A stretch of DNA of 64,000 nt from Moraxella sp. ZY210820 (GTDB lineage Bacteria; Pseudomonadota; Gammaproteobacteria; Pseudomonadales; Moraxellaceae), in contig NZ_CP089978.1 in assembly GCF_030674635.1 (NCBI RefSeq), forward strand, positions 806,001 through 870,000, written 5' to 3'. The stretch's first letter is position 1. Each line of letters opens with the position of its first letter. The translations under genes were made by a program, and so were the position numbers. Under the pieces are notes generated by a model. The model was given only the letters and a program-made list of their open reading frames with translations. It had not been told where the DNA came from and did no database searches. Shown piece by piece: positions 19,607 through 29,233 of the stretch.

Positions 19607-20401
19607 TTATTGAGCAATATCAACGACTTTAGTCTTAGCTAAACGGTCATGTAGGGTTTGATTTTGTTTACTAAACAACATCACAAAATCAACAATTAAT
19701 ACGATGATTAAGAGTGGGAAGATTTGTGCAATTTGAAAAATCATAAAAAATACAAATGAACGGATAATAAATGCTCTCCCACCTGTAGTGATTTTATTGG
19801 TATTTATATCAACAATCTGTAATTTGAATAATTTTTTGCCAATACTTTGTCCAGAACGGCGAATTAAATCATTTTGAATAAATAAAATAAATAGGGTATA
19901 ACCTAATACTGATAAACTTACCCAGTTGGGTAATGATTGGGCAAATTCCAGCATGAGTTGATTTTGTTCTGCTGATGTTTGTGCTTGAGCAACTTTATTA
20001 AGAAAAGTTTGATCAAGATAAGAAGCATATAAAATAATCTGTGGAATAAATAAAATTCCCCAATCAACTAGTTTAGCAATACAACGTTTGCCCACGCTGG
20101 CTAATCTGATATTTTGATTATTATTTATATTATCATTATTTGCCCGCCCTGTGAAAACAGATTGCTGGATAGATGTTTGTTCAGATGTTGTAAATGGACT
20201 TTGATTAGCCATCGTCTGTGGTTGATAAAAATGCTGACCCTGTGTAATTTCCCCAATTGGTTTCCATTCTTGCATACCTGCATGCCACATTAAATCAGTA
20301 AGTAAAACTTGCTGACTTTGGAGCATTTGGTTTAATTGTTCAAGACTATAAGGACCAGCTTGTTGATTATTACGAGCTAGATAAATTTGTAGTTCCGACA
20401 T
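19607..20401 (-). CDS. GYF-domain plus RDD-family membrane protein
   Basis: A 264-residue two-part protein. Residues ~1-55 form a bacterial GYF_2 (DUF4339) domain with QQAGPYSLEQLNQML and the WHAGMQEWKPI core. A Gln/Asn-rich linker follows. From ~105 comes an RDD domain with helix starts RCIAKLVDWGILF, RRSGQSIGKKLFKLQIVD and TTGGRAFIIRS, whose Arg and Asp pattern gives the family its name. RDD proteins are membrane proteins, some linked to ion or solute transport. Monocistronic. Confidence 0.82.
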   Translation of the reverse strand: MSELQIYLARNNQQAGPYSLEQLNQMLQSQQVLLTDLMWHAGMQEWKPIGEITQGQHFYQPQTMANQSPFTTSEQTSIQQSVFTGRANNDNINNNQNIRLASVGKRCIAKLVDWGILFIPQIILYASYLDQTFLNKVAQAQTSAEQNQLMLEFAQSLPNWVSLSVLGYTLFILFIQNDLIRRSGQSIGKKLFKLQIVDINTNKITTGGRAFIIRSFVFFMIFQIAQIFPLLIIVLIVDFVMLFSKQNQTLHDRLAKTKVVDIAQ

Positions 20402-20540
20402 AATAAATCCTAAAGTTTATCAAGGTAATCATAAAGATGAATAAATGTACCTGATTTTAACGGATTTTTCAATTCATAATCTGTGAATATTAAGTATAGA
20501 TTACACACTCGTCATATATTGTGATACTATGATGATGTAT

Positions 20541-21506
20541 TTAATAGTTATGCTCTATTGATGTATCCTGTTGTGTAATGGGAAACCACTGCTGATTTAG
20601 TAAATTATAATCATTTACTAAGTTATTTTGTACTTGACGCATATCAAATAATTTTATATCTTTAGGTAACTGAATTAAAATTGGTAGACGAGAGAAACCA
20701 TTTTCTCCCATATTGAGTGCATAAAGATGATGTGAGTTCGAAGAAAGAGACATTTGCTCTTCTTCAATATAAAGCATAGTAGATGGATGAATATCTTTCA
20801 TCATCATTATATCTGAATAGATTTTTTGTTTAATTTTGTATATTTTATTTAATGTTTCACTAATCAGTCGAGTAAAATTTGGTTTTTTTATAAATATTCT
20901 TTTTAACCAAAACATACTATCTATTTCGTGTTCTTGAGCATATAAATGTTGAAGCTCTTTTTGTAGTTTGATTTCTTGTTCAATCCCTGTCTCTAAAATT
21001 TTGAATAGGTCATAGATGACTTTTTCAGCTTTTTGATTCTGTAACTGATACTCATTATCATGATAATATAAAAAAATTTCATGATGACGTTTTTCAGTAA
21101 TTGCATTCCATGCTAATAAACGATTCATAAAATTTTGTACTTGATGGTTTAGTTTAAATGTGGATTGATTACAAATGTTATTATAATGAACAATTAAGTT
21201 AGTGAAAAATAAACGTGTGCAAAGGTAAAAGTAAGTATAATCATCTTTAGTTTTTGCCAGATGGCGTAGAGCATAACTTATTTCTTGTAATAAATATACA
21301 GAAATACTTTGTTCAAGTTCGAAGAGACGAGATTCTAATGGTTGATGAAAAAAACTTTTGGAATTTAAGTTCTTTTCAAAAGCGGGCATTGTATGATTCT
21401 GTAAATTGTAGTTGATTTTTTTAGAAAAATCAATTGCTTGTTTAGAGACCTCACGAGGAATAGTAAAAAATAATTGAAGTTGCCGTTGAGCGTCTTGTAA
21501 TATCAT
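20541..21506 (-). CDS. Unknown protein, candidate phase-variable and Fur-regulated
   Basis: I do not recognise this 321-residue protein. It is cytosolic by appearance (no signal or membrane helix), rich in Gln, Asn, Tyr and Leu, and mostly helical, with coiled-coil-like stretches around 170-240. The ATG at 21506 has no ribosome-binding site. A better-placed ATG at 21663 opens a frame (MVNAEIHYLNSK...) that runs through a heptamer repeat encoding QQTANSK units. With the present repeat number that frame stops at 21517-21519 and is one base out of register with this gene. One repeat fewer, or two more, would join them. Confidence 0.6.
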   Translation of the reverse strand: MILQDAQRQLQLFFTIPREVSKQAIDFSKKINYNLQNHTMPAFEKNLNSKSFFHQPLESRLFELEQSISVYLLQEISYALRHLAKTKDDYTYFYLCTRLFFTNLIVHYNNICNQSTFKLNHQVQNFMNRLLAWNAITEKRHHEIFLYYHDNEYQLQNQKAEKVIYDLFKILETGIEQEIKLQKELQHLYAQEHEIDSMFWLKRIFIKKPNFTRLISETLNKIYKIKQKIYSDIMMMKDIHPSTMLYIEEEQMSLSSNSHHLYALNMGENGFSRLPILIQLPKDIKLFDMRQVQNNLVNDYNLLNQQWFPITQQDTSIEHNY

Positions 21507-21520
21507 ATCAAAACCATTAA

Positions 21521-21637
21521 TGTTTGCTGTTTGCTGTTTGCTGTTTGCTGTTTGCTGTTTGCTGTTTGCTGTTTGCTGTTTGCTGTTTGCTGTTTGCTGT
21601 TTGCTGTTTGCTGTTTGCTGTTTGCTGTTTGCTGTTT
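21521..21637 (-). repeat. Heptanucleotide tandem repeat (CAGCAAA on the minus strand), about 16.7 copies
   Basis: 117 bases of perfect 7-bp repeat: sixteen full units plus five bases. The unit length is not a multiple of three, and the repeat contains no stop in any frame (cycle Gln-Gln-Thr-Ala-Asn-Ser-Lys). It lies between two possible start codons of the gene at 20541-21506. Such tracts expand and contract by slipped-strand mispairing. Confidence 0.97.
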
Positions 21638-21692
21638 AGGTAATGTATTTCTGCATTAACCATTATGGTAAATCCCAAATAAATTAGAATAT

Positions 21693-21734
21693 AATAATGA
21701 TTATTATTATAATGTAACCTTATAATACAAGCAA
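21693..21734 (-). promoter_or_regulatory. Promoter with overlapping Fur-like box for the repeat-containing gene
   Basis: On the minus strand TTGCTT (21729-21734) and TATAAT (21706-21711) are 17 bases apart. The -10 lies inside 21693-21711, which matches the 19-base Fur consensus at 15 positions. The arrangement predicts iron-dependent repression; it is a sequence match only. Confidence 0.55.
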
Positions 21735-21759
21735 TAGCAGATATAAATTATTCATAACA

Positions 21760-21786
21760 AAAACGCACCGAATATCGATGCGTTTT
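21760..21786 (-). terminator. Terminator of the sdh operon
   Basis: AAAACGCA pairs with TGCGTTTT, with a T-run on the minus strand. Confidence 0.85.
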
Positions 21787-21813
21787 ATTCATTTGATTGA
21801 GCTGATTTAAATA

Positions 21814-22524
21814 TTAACCAGCACGGTCAAACATCATACTACGAATATGACCAATTGCCTTAGTAGGGTTTAAACCTTTAGGACATACTGATACACAGTT
21901 CATAATACCTTTACAACGGAATAAACTGAATGGGTCGTCTAAACGAGCTAAACGTTCAGCAGTTGCAGTATCACGAGAGTCAATGATGAAACGATATGCA
22001 TTTAATAATGCTGATGGACCTAAGAATTTGTCTGGGTTCCACCAGAATGAAGGGCATGATGTTGAACAACATGCACATAAAATACATTCATATAAACCAT
22101 CTAAATGTTCACGGTCTGCTTGTGATTGTAAACGCTCTTTTGGTGGAGCTGGTTGGTTATTGATTAAGAATGGTTGAATCTTGTTATATTGATCATAGAA
22201 CTGATTCATATCTACCACTAAATCTTTAATTACTGGCAAACCAGGAAGAGGGCGAATTACAATTTTTTCTGGTAAATCATTAAGGTTTTGTAAGCAAGCC
22301 AAACCATTTTTACCATTAATATTGACACCATCAGAACCACAAATACCTTCACGGCAAGAACGGCGGAATGTTAAAGTTTCATCTTGCTTTTTCAAATCAA
22401 GAAGAGCATCAAGCAACATACGGTGCTTATCAGTCAATTCAAGTTTGAATGTTTGCATATATGGTTTACTATCCTTATCAGGATCGTAACGATAAATTTC
22501 AAAAATTCGAGTACCACGACTCAT
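21814..22524 (-). CDS. sdhB: Succinate dehydrogenase iron-sulfur subunit
   Basis: A 236-residue subunit with the three Fe-S cluster Cys sets: SCREGICGSDG plus the following NGLAC ([2Fe-2S]), CILCACCSTSCP ([4Fe-4S]) and CKGIMNCVSVCPKG ([3Fe-4S] and last 4Fe ligand). It passes electrons from SdhA to ubiquinone. Last gene of sdhCDAB. Confidence 0.96.
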   Translation of the reverse strand: MSRGTRIFEIYRYDPDKDSKPYMQTFKLELTDKHRMLLDALLDLKKQDETLTFRRSCREGICGSDGVNINGKNGLACLQNLNDLPEKIVIRPLPGLPVIKDLVVDMNQFYDQYNKIQPFLINNQPAPPKERLQSQADREHLDGLYECILCACCSTSCPSFWWNPDKFLGPSALLNAYRFIIDSRDTATAERLARLDDPFSLFRCKGIMNCVSVCPKGLNPTKAIGHIRSMMFDRAG

Positions 22525-22538
22525 CTTTACTCTCCTAA

Positions 22539-24428
22539 TTAGAATGTACGAGGTTTAGGTTCGATTGGTTCAACGCTAAGTGGGCTGAAACGTACTGGCT
22601 TATACTCTAAACGATTGTCTTCAGAGAACCAAAGTGTATGCTTCATCCACTCATCATCACGGCGACCATAAGAATATTCTGGATGGTCAGCAGGTAATTC
22701 ATAATCAAGGACTGTATGTGCCCCACGACATTCTTTACGAGCAGCAGCTGAAATCAAGGTTGCTTTTGCTACTTCATATAAGTTTTCAACTTCTAAAGCT
22801 TCAATACGAGCGGTGTTGAATACTTTAGATTTGTCTTTTAAGTGGATATTACGTACACGTGGTTCAAGAGCAAGAATTTCACGCACGCCTTTTTCAAGTA
22901 ATTCAGCAGTACGGAATACACCTGCGTGATATTGAACGATTTCACGAATTTCATCAGCAACGTCTTGAGCATTTTCGCCTTCAGTTGATTCGTCTAACTT
23001 ACGAATACGAGCTAATGTTTTTTCTAATACATCTGTTGGTAAAGGGATGTATTCATCAGTACATTCTTTAGTGATGTATTCAATAATATGCTTACCAGCA
23101 GCTTTACCAAATACGACTAAGTCTAATAAAGAATTAGTACCTAAACGGTTTGCACCATGTACTGATACGCAAGAACATTCACCAATCGCATAGAAACCTT
23201 TTACAGGTTTAGTATAGTTGCGATCGCCTTCGTATGTATATTCTTTAGTCTCTTTATTATAGTGTGCTTTTAAAGGTGTAATTTCTTTACCTTCTGGTAC
23301 ACATACTTGACCGTGAATATTGGTTGGAATACCACCCATCTGATAGTGAATTGTTGGTACAACAGGAATTGGCTCTTTAGTACAATCTACGTTAGCGAAT
23401 TTTTTACCAATTTCAAATACAGATGGTAAACGCTTCATAATTGTTTCAGCACCTAAATGCGTCATATCAAGTAAGATATAGTCAGCATTTGGTCCACAAC
23501 CACGACCTTCTTTAATTTCTTGGTCCATTGAACGAGATACGAAATCACGAGGAGCTAAGTCTTTAAGTGTTGGTGCATAGCGTTCCATAAATGGTTCGCC
23601 ATCTTTATTACGCAAGATACCACCTTCACCACGACAACCTTCAGTTAAAAGCACCCCTGCACCTGCTACACCTGTAGGGTGGAATTGCCAGAATTCCATA
23701 TCTTGTAATGGAATACCTGCACGAGCAGCCATACCTAAGCCATCACCTGTGTTGATATAAGCATTGGTAGAAGCACGATATACACGACCTGCACCACCTG
23801 TAGCAAATAATGTTGCTTTCGCTTGGAATACTGCAACTTTACCTGTTTCTTGGTCAATTGCAGTTACACCTAACACATCACCATTTTCATTGCGGATTAA
23901 GTCAAGAGCAATCCATTCTACATAGAATTGCGTACCCATTTTTACGTTACTTTGGTACAATGTGTGTAACAATGCATGACCTGTACGGTCAGCAGCAGCA
24001 CAAGCACGAGGTACAGCTTTTTCACCATAGTTTGCAGAGTGACCGCCAAAAGGACGTTGATAAATCGTACCATCTTCATTACGGTCAAAAGGCATACCTA
24101 AATGTTCTAATTCATAAACCACATAAGGTGCTTCACGGCACATAAATTCAATTGCGTCTTGATCACCTAACCAGTCAGAACCTTTTACAGTATCATAGAA
24201 ATGATAATGCCAGTTATCTTCCTGCATGTTACCTAATGATGCACCAATACCACCTTGAGCAGCTACGGTATGTGAACGAGTAGGGAATACTTTAGTTAAA
24301 ACGGCAACTTTTAAGCCTGCTTGTGCAAGTTGGTAAGATGCACGCATACCTGAACCACCACCACCAACGATGACAGCATCAAAATTTAGCATTTCAACAT
24401 TAGTATAATTTTCATTAACACTAGCCAT
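22539..24428 (-). CDS. sdhA: Succinate dehydrogenase flavoprotein subunit
   Basis: A 629-residue catalytic subunit that oxidises succinate. It has the FAD-binding Rossmann segment VIVGGGGSGMRAS, the covalent FAD His in SHTVAAQGGIGA, the active-site HPTG segment in WQFHPTGVAGAG, and the C-terminal RKECRGAHTVLDYE. Normal length. It lies between sdhD and sdhB in the operon, with 12- and 14-base gaps. Confidence 0.97.
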   Translation of the reverse strand: MASVNENYTNVEMLNFDAVIVGGGGSGMRASYQLAQAGLKVAVLTKVFPTRSHTVAAQGGIGASLGNMQEDNWHYHFYDTVKGSDWLGDQDAIEFMCREAPYVVYELEHLGMPFDRNEDGTIYQRPFGGHSANYGEKAVPRACAAADRTGHALLHTLYQSNVKMGTQFYVEWIALDLIRNENGDVLGVTAIDQETGKVAVFQAKATLFATGGAGRVYRASTNAYINTGDGLGMAARAGIPLQDMEFWQFHPTGVAGAGVLLTEGCRGEGGILRNKDGEPFMERYAPTLKDLAPRDFVSRSMDQEIKEGRGCGPNADYILLDMTHLGAETIMKRLPSVFEIGKKFANVDCTKEPIPVVPTIHYQMGGIPTNIHGQVCVPEGKEITPLKAHYNKETKEYTYEGDRNYTKPVKGFYAIGECSCVSVHGANRLGTNSLLDLVVFGKAAGKHIIEYITKECTDEYIPLPTDVLEKTLARIRKLDESTEGENAQDVADEIREIVQYHAGVFRTAELLEKGVREILALEPRVRNIHLKDKSKVFNTARIEALEVENLYEVAKATLISAAARKECRGAHTVLDYELPADHPEYSYGRRDDEWMKHTLWFSEDNRLEYKPVRFSPLSVEPIEPKPRTF

Positions 24429-24440
24429 GATATATTCCTA

Positions 24441-24806
24441 TTAGTTTGCCCAGAAAATCTGGATACCCCAGATTGCATAGACAACGACTGCAATCACAAC
24501 CGCAGTAGTTAAGACAAAACGTAAACTTTTTGCTTTTTCGCCCATTTGACGAGTAGTTACATAGTCAGTAAAGACTTGCCACATACCAATCCAAGCATGA
24601 GCAACCAATGAAAAAATTGCCAATAAAGAGAATAACTTCATTGGTAGGGTCATCATAAAGCCAGCCCAATTTTCATATGTTACTTCGCCAGTACAAATAA
24701 ACCAACCAAGCAATACAACGGTATAAACCGCTAAAACGACAGCACTTACACGTTGGATAAACCAATCACGAGAGCCTGAACCTGTTAAACCAGTAGCACT
24801 TTTCAT
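24441..24806 (-). CDS. sdhD: Succinate dehydrogenase membrane anchor subunit D
   Basis: A 121-residue protein with three membrane helices, the start SGSRDWFIQRVSAV and a heme-b region AHAWIGMWQVFTDYV. Its start overlaps the sdhC stop by one base. Confidence 0.93.
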   Translation of the reverse strand: MKSATGLTGSGSRDWFIQRVSAVVLAVYTVVLLGWFICTGEVTYENWAGFMMTLPMKLFSLLAIFSLVAHAWIGMWQVFTDYVTTRQMGEKAKSLRFVLTTAVVIAVVVYAIWGIQIFWAN

Positions 24807-25204
24807 TAGAACATAATCCAGATAAAGGCTGCGATAATACCAATCACAGATAAAATCAATGAAATTGTGGCAGCAGTACGACCACTTTGCAGTTCTTCAT
24901 TAAAGCCAAGATCAGCAAATAAATGCTTGATACCCATAATAAAGTGATAAATCAAGCCTGCAACAAATACCCAAATGATAAAACGTGCAGCAATATGATC
25001 AAACACTTTTTGAACGTAGGCAAAACCTTCAGGCGATGATAAAGAGCGATCTAAAAGCCAAAGAAAAACTGGCACCAATAAGAAAACGATAACACCCGAA
25101 ATACGGTGTAAAATTGAAGCAATTGCGACAGGCGATTTTAGGTTTACCGCTAAAATCTGATCTGTAGACAAATTGACAGGTCTGTTGCTTTTCACAGCGG
25201 GCAT
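24806..25204 (-). CDS. sdhC: Succinate dehydrogenase cytochrome b556 subunit C
   Basis: A 132-residue protein with three helices. It has the quinone-site SILHRISGV motif and the heme-ligand segment YHFIMGIKHLFADLG. First gene of sdhCDAB, divergent from gltA across a 697-base gap. Confidence 0.94.
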   Translation of the reverse strand: MPAVKSNRPVNLSTDQILAVNLKSPVAIASILHRISGVIVFLLVPVFLWLLDRSLSSPEGFAYVQKVFDHIAARFIIWVFVAGLIYHFIMGIKHLFADLGFNEELQSGRTAATISLILSVIGIIAAFIWIMF

Positions 25205-25901
25205 CCCATAAGTTAAAACTTCAATTGAAGTTTGTTTGAATTAATTGAGAAAGCTGGCAATCTTGCCTGCTTATTTTAAATAAAACGGTGTTGTTTTTAA
25301 AATAAGCATACAAGCAATTTAAAAACATTGGAATTATATAGCCTTATTTAACAAAATACAAATAAAGAATGGACACTTTTTAAAATTATTTCACTTAAAT
25401 AATAATCAATATCATGTATTTAGCTTCTGTGGATAAATTTGTGTATAACAGAATGTACTATGTTTTTTATTTTATTGAATATTTTTATAAAGTGACATTT
25501 TGCCTCATAATAATTTTTTAGACATTTATTTGATGAATAATTGATATTATTGGATTTATATACACAATATGTTACATATATTTTATTATAAAATGATAAT
25601 TATTATTCACTATAATAATGATTCGAGATCTATTTAATTAGGTGATAATAAATTAGTGCTAATTCATTGAATAATAATTATAAATGAATTAGAATGTAAA
25701 TAAGTAATGAATTTACATGATGAACAAAATGTAATCAAATACACAGCGTATTAGGCTTTAGTATGATTGACAAAATGTTGATAGTATAAGATTCTAATGC
25801 ACATCAAATTTTTACTTGCGATACTTATTTTGAAACTTTTAATAAAATTGGTAGAGCAAAATTTTAAGATTCATTTTATTTATTTAGACAGGAGAATGTA
25901 A
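25205..25901. other. Long AT-rich divergent control region between sdhC and gltA
   Basis: 697 bases, very AT-rich, without a credible open frame or RNA gene. It must hold the promoters of both TCA-cycle units. It contains a Fur-like box at 25589-25607. I see no other clear structure. Confidence 0.6.
25589..25607. promoter_or_regulatory. Fur-like box between sdhC and gltA
   Basis: Fifteen of 19 positions match the Fur consensus around TGATAAT/TATTATT. It is 385 bases from the sdhC start and 295 from the gltA start. SDH is rich in iron, so Fur control would make sense, but AT-richness raises the chance of a random match. Confidence 0.4.
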
Positions 25902-27173
25902 ATGTCTGAATCTAAAAAAGCAACGTTAGAGCTTAATGGAAAAAAAATTGACTTACCTATCTACAGTGGTACATTAGGTCCTGATGTTATTGATGTAGGT
26001 AGCTTGTTAAAAGAAGGTCATTTTACGTTTGACCCTGGTTTTATGTCTACATCTTCTTGTGAATCTAAAATTACATTTATTGATGGTGATAAAGGTATTC
26101 TATTACACCGTGGTTATCCAATTGATGAATTAGCAACTAAAGCGGATTATTTGGAAACTTGTTATTTGCTATTAAATGGTGAGTTACCTACACCTGAACA
26201 AAAAGCTGATTTTGATGAAAAAATCCGCAATCATACTATGGTTCATGATCAAGTAAGTCGTTTCTATAATGGTTTTCGCCGTGATGCTCACCCAATGGCA
26301 ATTATGGTTGGTGTAGTGGGTGCATTATCAGCATTTTATCATAACAACTTAAATATTGAAGATGTGAACCATCGTGAAATTACAGCGATGCGTTTAATTG
26401 CAAAAGTACCTACTTTAGCAGCATGGAGCTACAAATATACTGTGGGTCAGCCATTTATGTATCCACGTAATGATTTAAGCTATGCTGAAAACTTCTTATA
26501 TATGATGTTTGCTACGCCAGCAAATCCTGATTATAAAGTAAACCCAGTATTTGCTCGTGCGATGGATCGTATCTTTACTTTACACGCAGACCATGAACAA
26601 AATGCTTCAACTTCAACAGTACGTTTAGCAGGTTCTACTGGTGCTAACCCTTATGCGTGTATCTCTGCTGGTATTTCTGCACTTTGGGGTCCATCACATG
26701 GTGGTGCAAATGAAGCAGTATTAACGATGCTTGATGAAATTGGTAGCGTAGAAAACGTTGCTGCATTCATGGAAAAAGTGAAGAAGAAAGAAGCAAAATT
26801 AATGGGCTTCGGTCATCGTGTTTATAAGAACTTTGACCCTCGTGCGAAAGTGATGAAAGAAACATGTGATGAAGTATTGGCTGCTTTAGGTCATAGCAAT
26901 GATCCACAGTTAGCTTTAGCAAAAGAGTTAGAGAAAATTGCATTGAGCGATCCATACTTTGTTGAGCGTAAATTATATCCGAACGTAGATTTCTATTCGG
27001 GTATCATCTTAAAAGCGATTGGTATTCCAACTGCAATGTTTACAGTAATCTTTGCATTAGCTCGTACTGTAGGTTGGATTAGCCACTGGTTAGAAATGCA
27101 CGCTGGTCCATACAAAATCAGCCGTCCACGTCAGCTTTATACTGGTGAGACTGAGCGTCATATCAACCGTTAA
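25902..27173 (+). CDS. gltA: Citrate synthase
   Basis: A 423-residue type II (NADH-sensitive, hexameric class) citrate synthase joining acetyl-CoA and oxaloacetate. The catalytic residues are His in [10 protein letters not shown], His in [14 protein letters not shown] and Asp in NVDFYSG. AGGAG precedes the ATG. It is divergent from sdhCDAB and has its own terminator. Confidence 0.97.
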   Translation: MSESKKATLELNGKKIDLPIYSGTLGPDVIDVGSLLKEGHFTFDPGFMSTSSCESKITFIDGDKGILLHRGYPIDELATKADYLETCYLLLNGELPTPEQKADFDEKIRNHTMVHDQVSRFYNGFRRDAHPMAIMVGVVGALSAFYHNNLNIEDVNHREITAMRLIAKVPTLAAWSYKYTVGQPFMYPRNDLSYAENFLYMMFATPANPDYKVNPVFARAMDRIFTLHADHEQNASTSTVRLAGSTGANPYACISAGISALWGPSHGGANEAVLTMLDEIGSVENVAAFMEKVKKKEAKLMGFGHRVYKNFDPRAKVMKETCDEVLAALGHSNDPQLALAKELEKIALSDPYFVERKLYPNVDFYSGIILKAIGIPTAMFTVIFALARTVGWISHWLEMHAGPYKISRPRQLYTGETERHINR

Positions 27174-27190
27174 TATTATTTTGATGGTTA

Positions 27191-27219
27191 AAAGAGTATC
27201 CGTAAGGGTACTCTTTTTT
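27191..27219 (+). terminator. Terminator of gltA
   Basis: AAAGAGTATCC, loop GTAA, GGGTACTCTTT followed by T-run. Confidence 0.88.
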
Positions 27220-27377
27220 ATTTATATCCTTGATTAATTGTGGTTATTTTATGATGAAACAATAGATATATTTTAAATATATCTTATTTATATACGTTAT
27301 TTTATCGTGGAATAATAGTTGTATTTAAAATACATGTTATTAAAATATCCATGATGATTAACGATGAGTGATTAAAA

Positions 27378-28415
27378 ATGAATATTTGTCAATTATTTGG
27401 TATTGAATACCCAATTTTATTATCTCCTATGGCAGGTGTAACCACACCACAACTTGCAAGTGAAGTTTCTAATGCAGGAGCTTTGGGTGCATTAGGTTTA
27501 GGTGCGAGTAGTGTTACACAATGTCGTGAACAAATTTTAGCAACACAAGCTTTGACCAATCAACCATTCCAAGTGAATTTTTTCTGTCATCAAACGGTAC
27601 AACCTTGTGTGGAAAAGCATCAACAATGGCTTGATTATATTCGCTCTGAATTTGAAAAATGGGGAGCAGAAATTCCATCACAGTTGAATTGTATTTATCC
27701 TAGCTTTTTAGATGGTGATGAATTTTTAAATGTGATTTTAGAAACTGGCGTAAAAATAGTAAGTTTCCATTTTGGTATTCCACATCAACATCAAATACAA
27801 ACCTTAAAACAGGCAGGTATCATCACAATGGTAACTGCAACTAATTTAGTGGAAGCTCAAGCGATTGAACAAGCGGGTATTGATGTAATTATTGCTCAAG
27901 GTGTTGAAGCAGGTGGACATCGTGGTATTTTCCATGCGGAGCGTGATGGGGCAATGACTACTTTGGAATTAGTGAAATTATTAAAACAGCATATTTCACG
28001 ACCAGTTATTGCTACGGGCGGTTTGATGACAGGGCAGGATATTCAACAAATGTTACAAGCAGGTGCTGATGGTGTACAATTAGGTACAGCGTTTATTCAA
28101 TGTTCATCTTCTAATGCGAATCATGCCTATCGTCAAGCGTTATTTGCTCAACCGCAAACACAAATTACATCATGTATTTCAGGACGACCTGCCCGTGGTA
28201 TTATTAATCAATGGCATAATTTAGATACAGCTCAGCGTCCTGATGTGGCAGATTATCCTTATGCTTATGATGTGGCAAAACAATTACATGGTATTGCTAG
28301 TCAGCAGGGCAATCAAGATTATGCAGCATTTTGGGCGGGAACGGGTGTGAGTAAAATTCGTGATTTATCAGCAACGGATTTAGTCAAAACCTTAGTACAG
28401 GAAATGCAAGGATAA
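27378..28415 (+). CDS. Nitronate monooxygenase-family flavoprotein
   Basis: A 345-residue FMN-dependent TIM-barrel protein of the NMO/2-nitropropane dioxygenase family. Visible signatures are PILLSPMAGVTTPQLASEVSNAG at the N-terminus (strand 1), AQGVEAGGHRG (phosphate/nitronate site with His) and PVIATGGLMTG followed by GADGVQLGTAF (FMN phosphate loop). These enzymes oxidise toxic alkyl nitronates such as propionate-3-nitronate; some relatives are enoyl-ACP reductases (FabK), so the substrate is not certain. Monocistronic, closing the core block before the accessory array. Confidence 0.83.
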   Translation: MNICQLFGIEYPILLSPMAGVTTPQLASEVSNAGALGALGLGASSVTQCREQILATQALTNQPFQVNFFCHQTVQPCVEKHQQWLDYIRSEFEKWGAEIPSQLNCIYPSFLDGDEFLNVILETGVKIVSFHFGIPHQHQIQTLKQAGIITMVTATNLVEAQAIEQAGIDVIIAQGVEAGGHRGIFHAERDGAMTTLELVKLLKQHISRPVIATGGLMTGQDIQQMLQAGADGVQLGTAFIQCSSSNANHAYRQALFAQPQTQITSCISGRPARGIINQWHNLDTAQRPDVADYPYAYDVAKQLHGIASQQGNQDYAAFWAGTGVSKIRDLSATDLVKTLVQEMQG

Positions 28416-28436
28416 CAATAGTCACTTAGCAGAAAT

Positions 28437-28472
28437 AGTGTATACATTTTAAATTAATGTATGCACTTTTTT
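28437..28472 (+). terminator. Terminator after the flavoprotein gene
   Basis: AGTGTATACATT pairs with AATGTATGCACT (one G-T pair), then six T. Confidence 0.85.
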
Positions 28473-28491
28473 AGAAAAATGCCCATAATCC

Positions 28492-29223
28492 TTATTTCAA
28501 CGCACGCCCCTTTTTATCAAAATAAAACACTTCGTCATTTAAATACGCCACCACTTTATTTTGATGTTTACCAACCATAAAGGCATCAATTTTATCATAA
28601 ATAAATGGCACAACTTCCACGCCTTGTTTGTTAATACAGCCTGATTTGCCATTCTTTTTGATACAAACAATGGGGTGGGTAAAATAATTATGCGTGTCGT
28701 ATTGTGGCGGAGCGATTTCATTAAAACCCTTATCAATAAATCCCCATTTGTCATCTTTACGCACCCACGCAAAACCATCAAAGGCAAAGGGTTCTACATA
28801 GTCATATTTACCAAATGCCAATAATTCATTTTGGTTTTTGTCTATAAATCCCCATTGCCCGTTTTTATTGGCACGAATAAAGCCGTATTGATTGGGACTA
28901 TCCAAATGCTTATAAATAAATGGAATAACCACTTGATTATTTTTATCAATCATTCCCCAATAGTCGCCCAATTGCACCGCCGATAACCCTTGTGAAAAAT
29001 CATCAACTTTATCATATTGAGTAGCAATGACAATTTGACTTCTCTTATTGGCAAAGCCATATTTGCCTGTTGTTTTGTTTTTGATAATAGACATATTATC
29101 AGAGTAACAACTGCTGGTATGATTGTCTATTTGTGGGCGTTTGCACCACGCATTTGCATTGGCATTGGTGGAAAACAAAACCGTGCCAATTAGAATTGGA
29201 AAAGCAAATAACAACTTTTTCAT
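28492..29223 (-). CDS. Exported WG-repeat protein
   Basis: A 243-residue protein with signal peptide to ~24 (NANA). About six WG beta-repeats follow, each of the form GKYGFANKRSQIVIATQYDKV, YWGMIDKNNQVVIPFIYKHL, QWGFIDKNQNELL, KWGFIDKGFNEIAPPQYD, KSGCINKQGVEVVPFIYDKI. WG-repeat (WG_beta_rep) proteins form beta-rich surface or periplasmic modules of unknown ligand. It is the last gene of the minus-strand exported-protein array and is ten bases after the next WG gene. Confidence 0.8.
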   Translation of the reverse strand: MKKLLFAFPILIGTVLFSTNANANAWCKRPQIDNHTSSCYSDNMSIIKNKTTGKYGFANKRSQIVIATQYDKVDDFSQGLSAVQLGDYWGMIDKNNQVVIPFIYKHLDSPNQYGFIRANKNGQWGFIDKNQNELLAFGKYDYVEPFAFDGFAWVRKDDKWGFIDKGFNEIAPPQYDTHNYFTHPIVCIKKNGKSGCINKQGVEVVPFIYDKIDAFMVGKHQNKVVAYLNDEVFYFDKKGRALK

Positions 29224-29233
29224 AATATTACCA

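Larger units (their letters stand above)
21507..21813. other. Regulatory stretch between the unknown gene and sdhB
   Basis: This 307-base gap holds the heptamer tract (21521-21637), an upstream ATG on the minus strand (21663), the Fur-like promoter (21693-21734) and the sdhB terminator (21760-21786). Confidence 0.7.

Noticed and set aside
19396-19623. A 75-codon hydrophobic open frame on the minus strand after the RDD gene
   Set aside because: It overlaps the RDD gene's terminator hairpin, has no ribosome-binding site and shows only AT-driven hydrophobic codons.
21521-21637. Heptamer tract considered as a CRISPR or satellite array
   Set aside because: Units are seven bases with no spacers, and no cas gene is near; it fits a contingency repeat.
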